Part shown: positions 14,812 through 14,831 of the stretch, in pieces | How positions within the stretch are numbered: position 1 is the first letter of the stretch | How the letters are laid out: every line of letters begins with the position of its first letter | Source of the DNA: an uncultured Oscillospiraceae bacterium | GTDB taxonomy: Bacteria > Bacillota > Clostridia > Oscillospirales > Ruminococcaceae | Length of the DNA stretch: 14,831 nt | Direction: 5' to 3' | Assembly: GCA_900547015.1 (NCBI GenBank) | Contig: URFD01000031.1 | Span: 1-14,831 of the forward strand | The notes under the pieces: generated by a model | The model's database searches: none | Told to the model about the DNA's origin: nothing | Seen by the model: only the letters and a program-made list of their open reading frames with translations | Program-made: the position numbers and the translations under genes

Positions 14812-14831
14812 GACACAATATCACAAATCAC

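Overview
The window looks like chromosome from a Gram-positive anaerobe of class Clostridia, possibly a gut Oscillospirales or Butyricicoccaceae relative. This rests on the apbE-Gx-rnfCDGEAB gene order, AGGAGG-type ribosome binding sites, tight translational coupling and clostridial-looking proteins; the genus is inference. No tRNA, rRNA, CRISPR array, transposon or phage gene was seen.

Left part (2-6664, + strand): an electron-transport operon. An ApbE flavin transferase and a Gx-family membrane protein precede the six Rnf subunits in the order C-D-G-E-A-B. Rnf links ferredoxin oxidation to NAD reduction while pumping Na+ or H+. ApbE attaches FMN to threonines of RnfG and RnfD. The operon ends at a strong intrinsic terminator. 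Its start is abnormal: the window opens inside an adenylosuccinate lyase (PurB) that runs in frame into an ApbE lacking its signal peptide and first strand. This is either a recombination product or an assembly chimera.

Middle (6665-8768, + strand): a 291-bp intergenic stretch carries an extended -10 promoter and a leader that drive a single three-domain Xaa-Pro aminopeptidase (M24B). It ends at a 21-bp perfect hairpin shared with the convergent genes on the other side.

Right part (8803-14831, - strand): four genes transcribed leftward in the order cbiK, M17 leucyl aminopeptidase, cutC, transglutaminase-like protein. CbiK, a sirohydrochlorin cobaltochelatase relative, carries an N-terminal export signal or membrane anchor, which is unusual for a cobalamin-pathway enzyme. 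The last gene encodes a large protein with one plausible transglutaminase-like active site, a second degenerate transglutaminase-like region and a cysteine-free thioredoxin-like tail. A promoter and an approximately 90-nt, possibly structured leader lie upstream of cbiK at the right edge.

The best candidates for something new are the exported CbiK and its leader, the multidomain transglutaminase-like protein, and the non-canonical flavinylation and cysteine motifs in the Rnf subunits. The PurB-ApbE joint should be checked first as a possible artefact.
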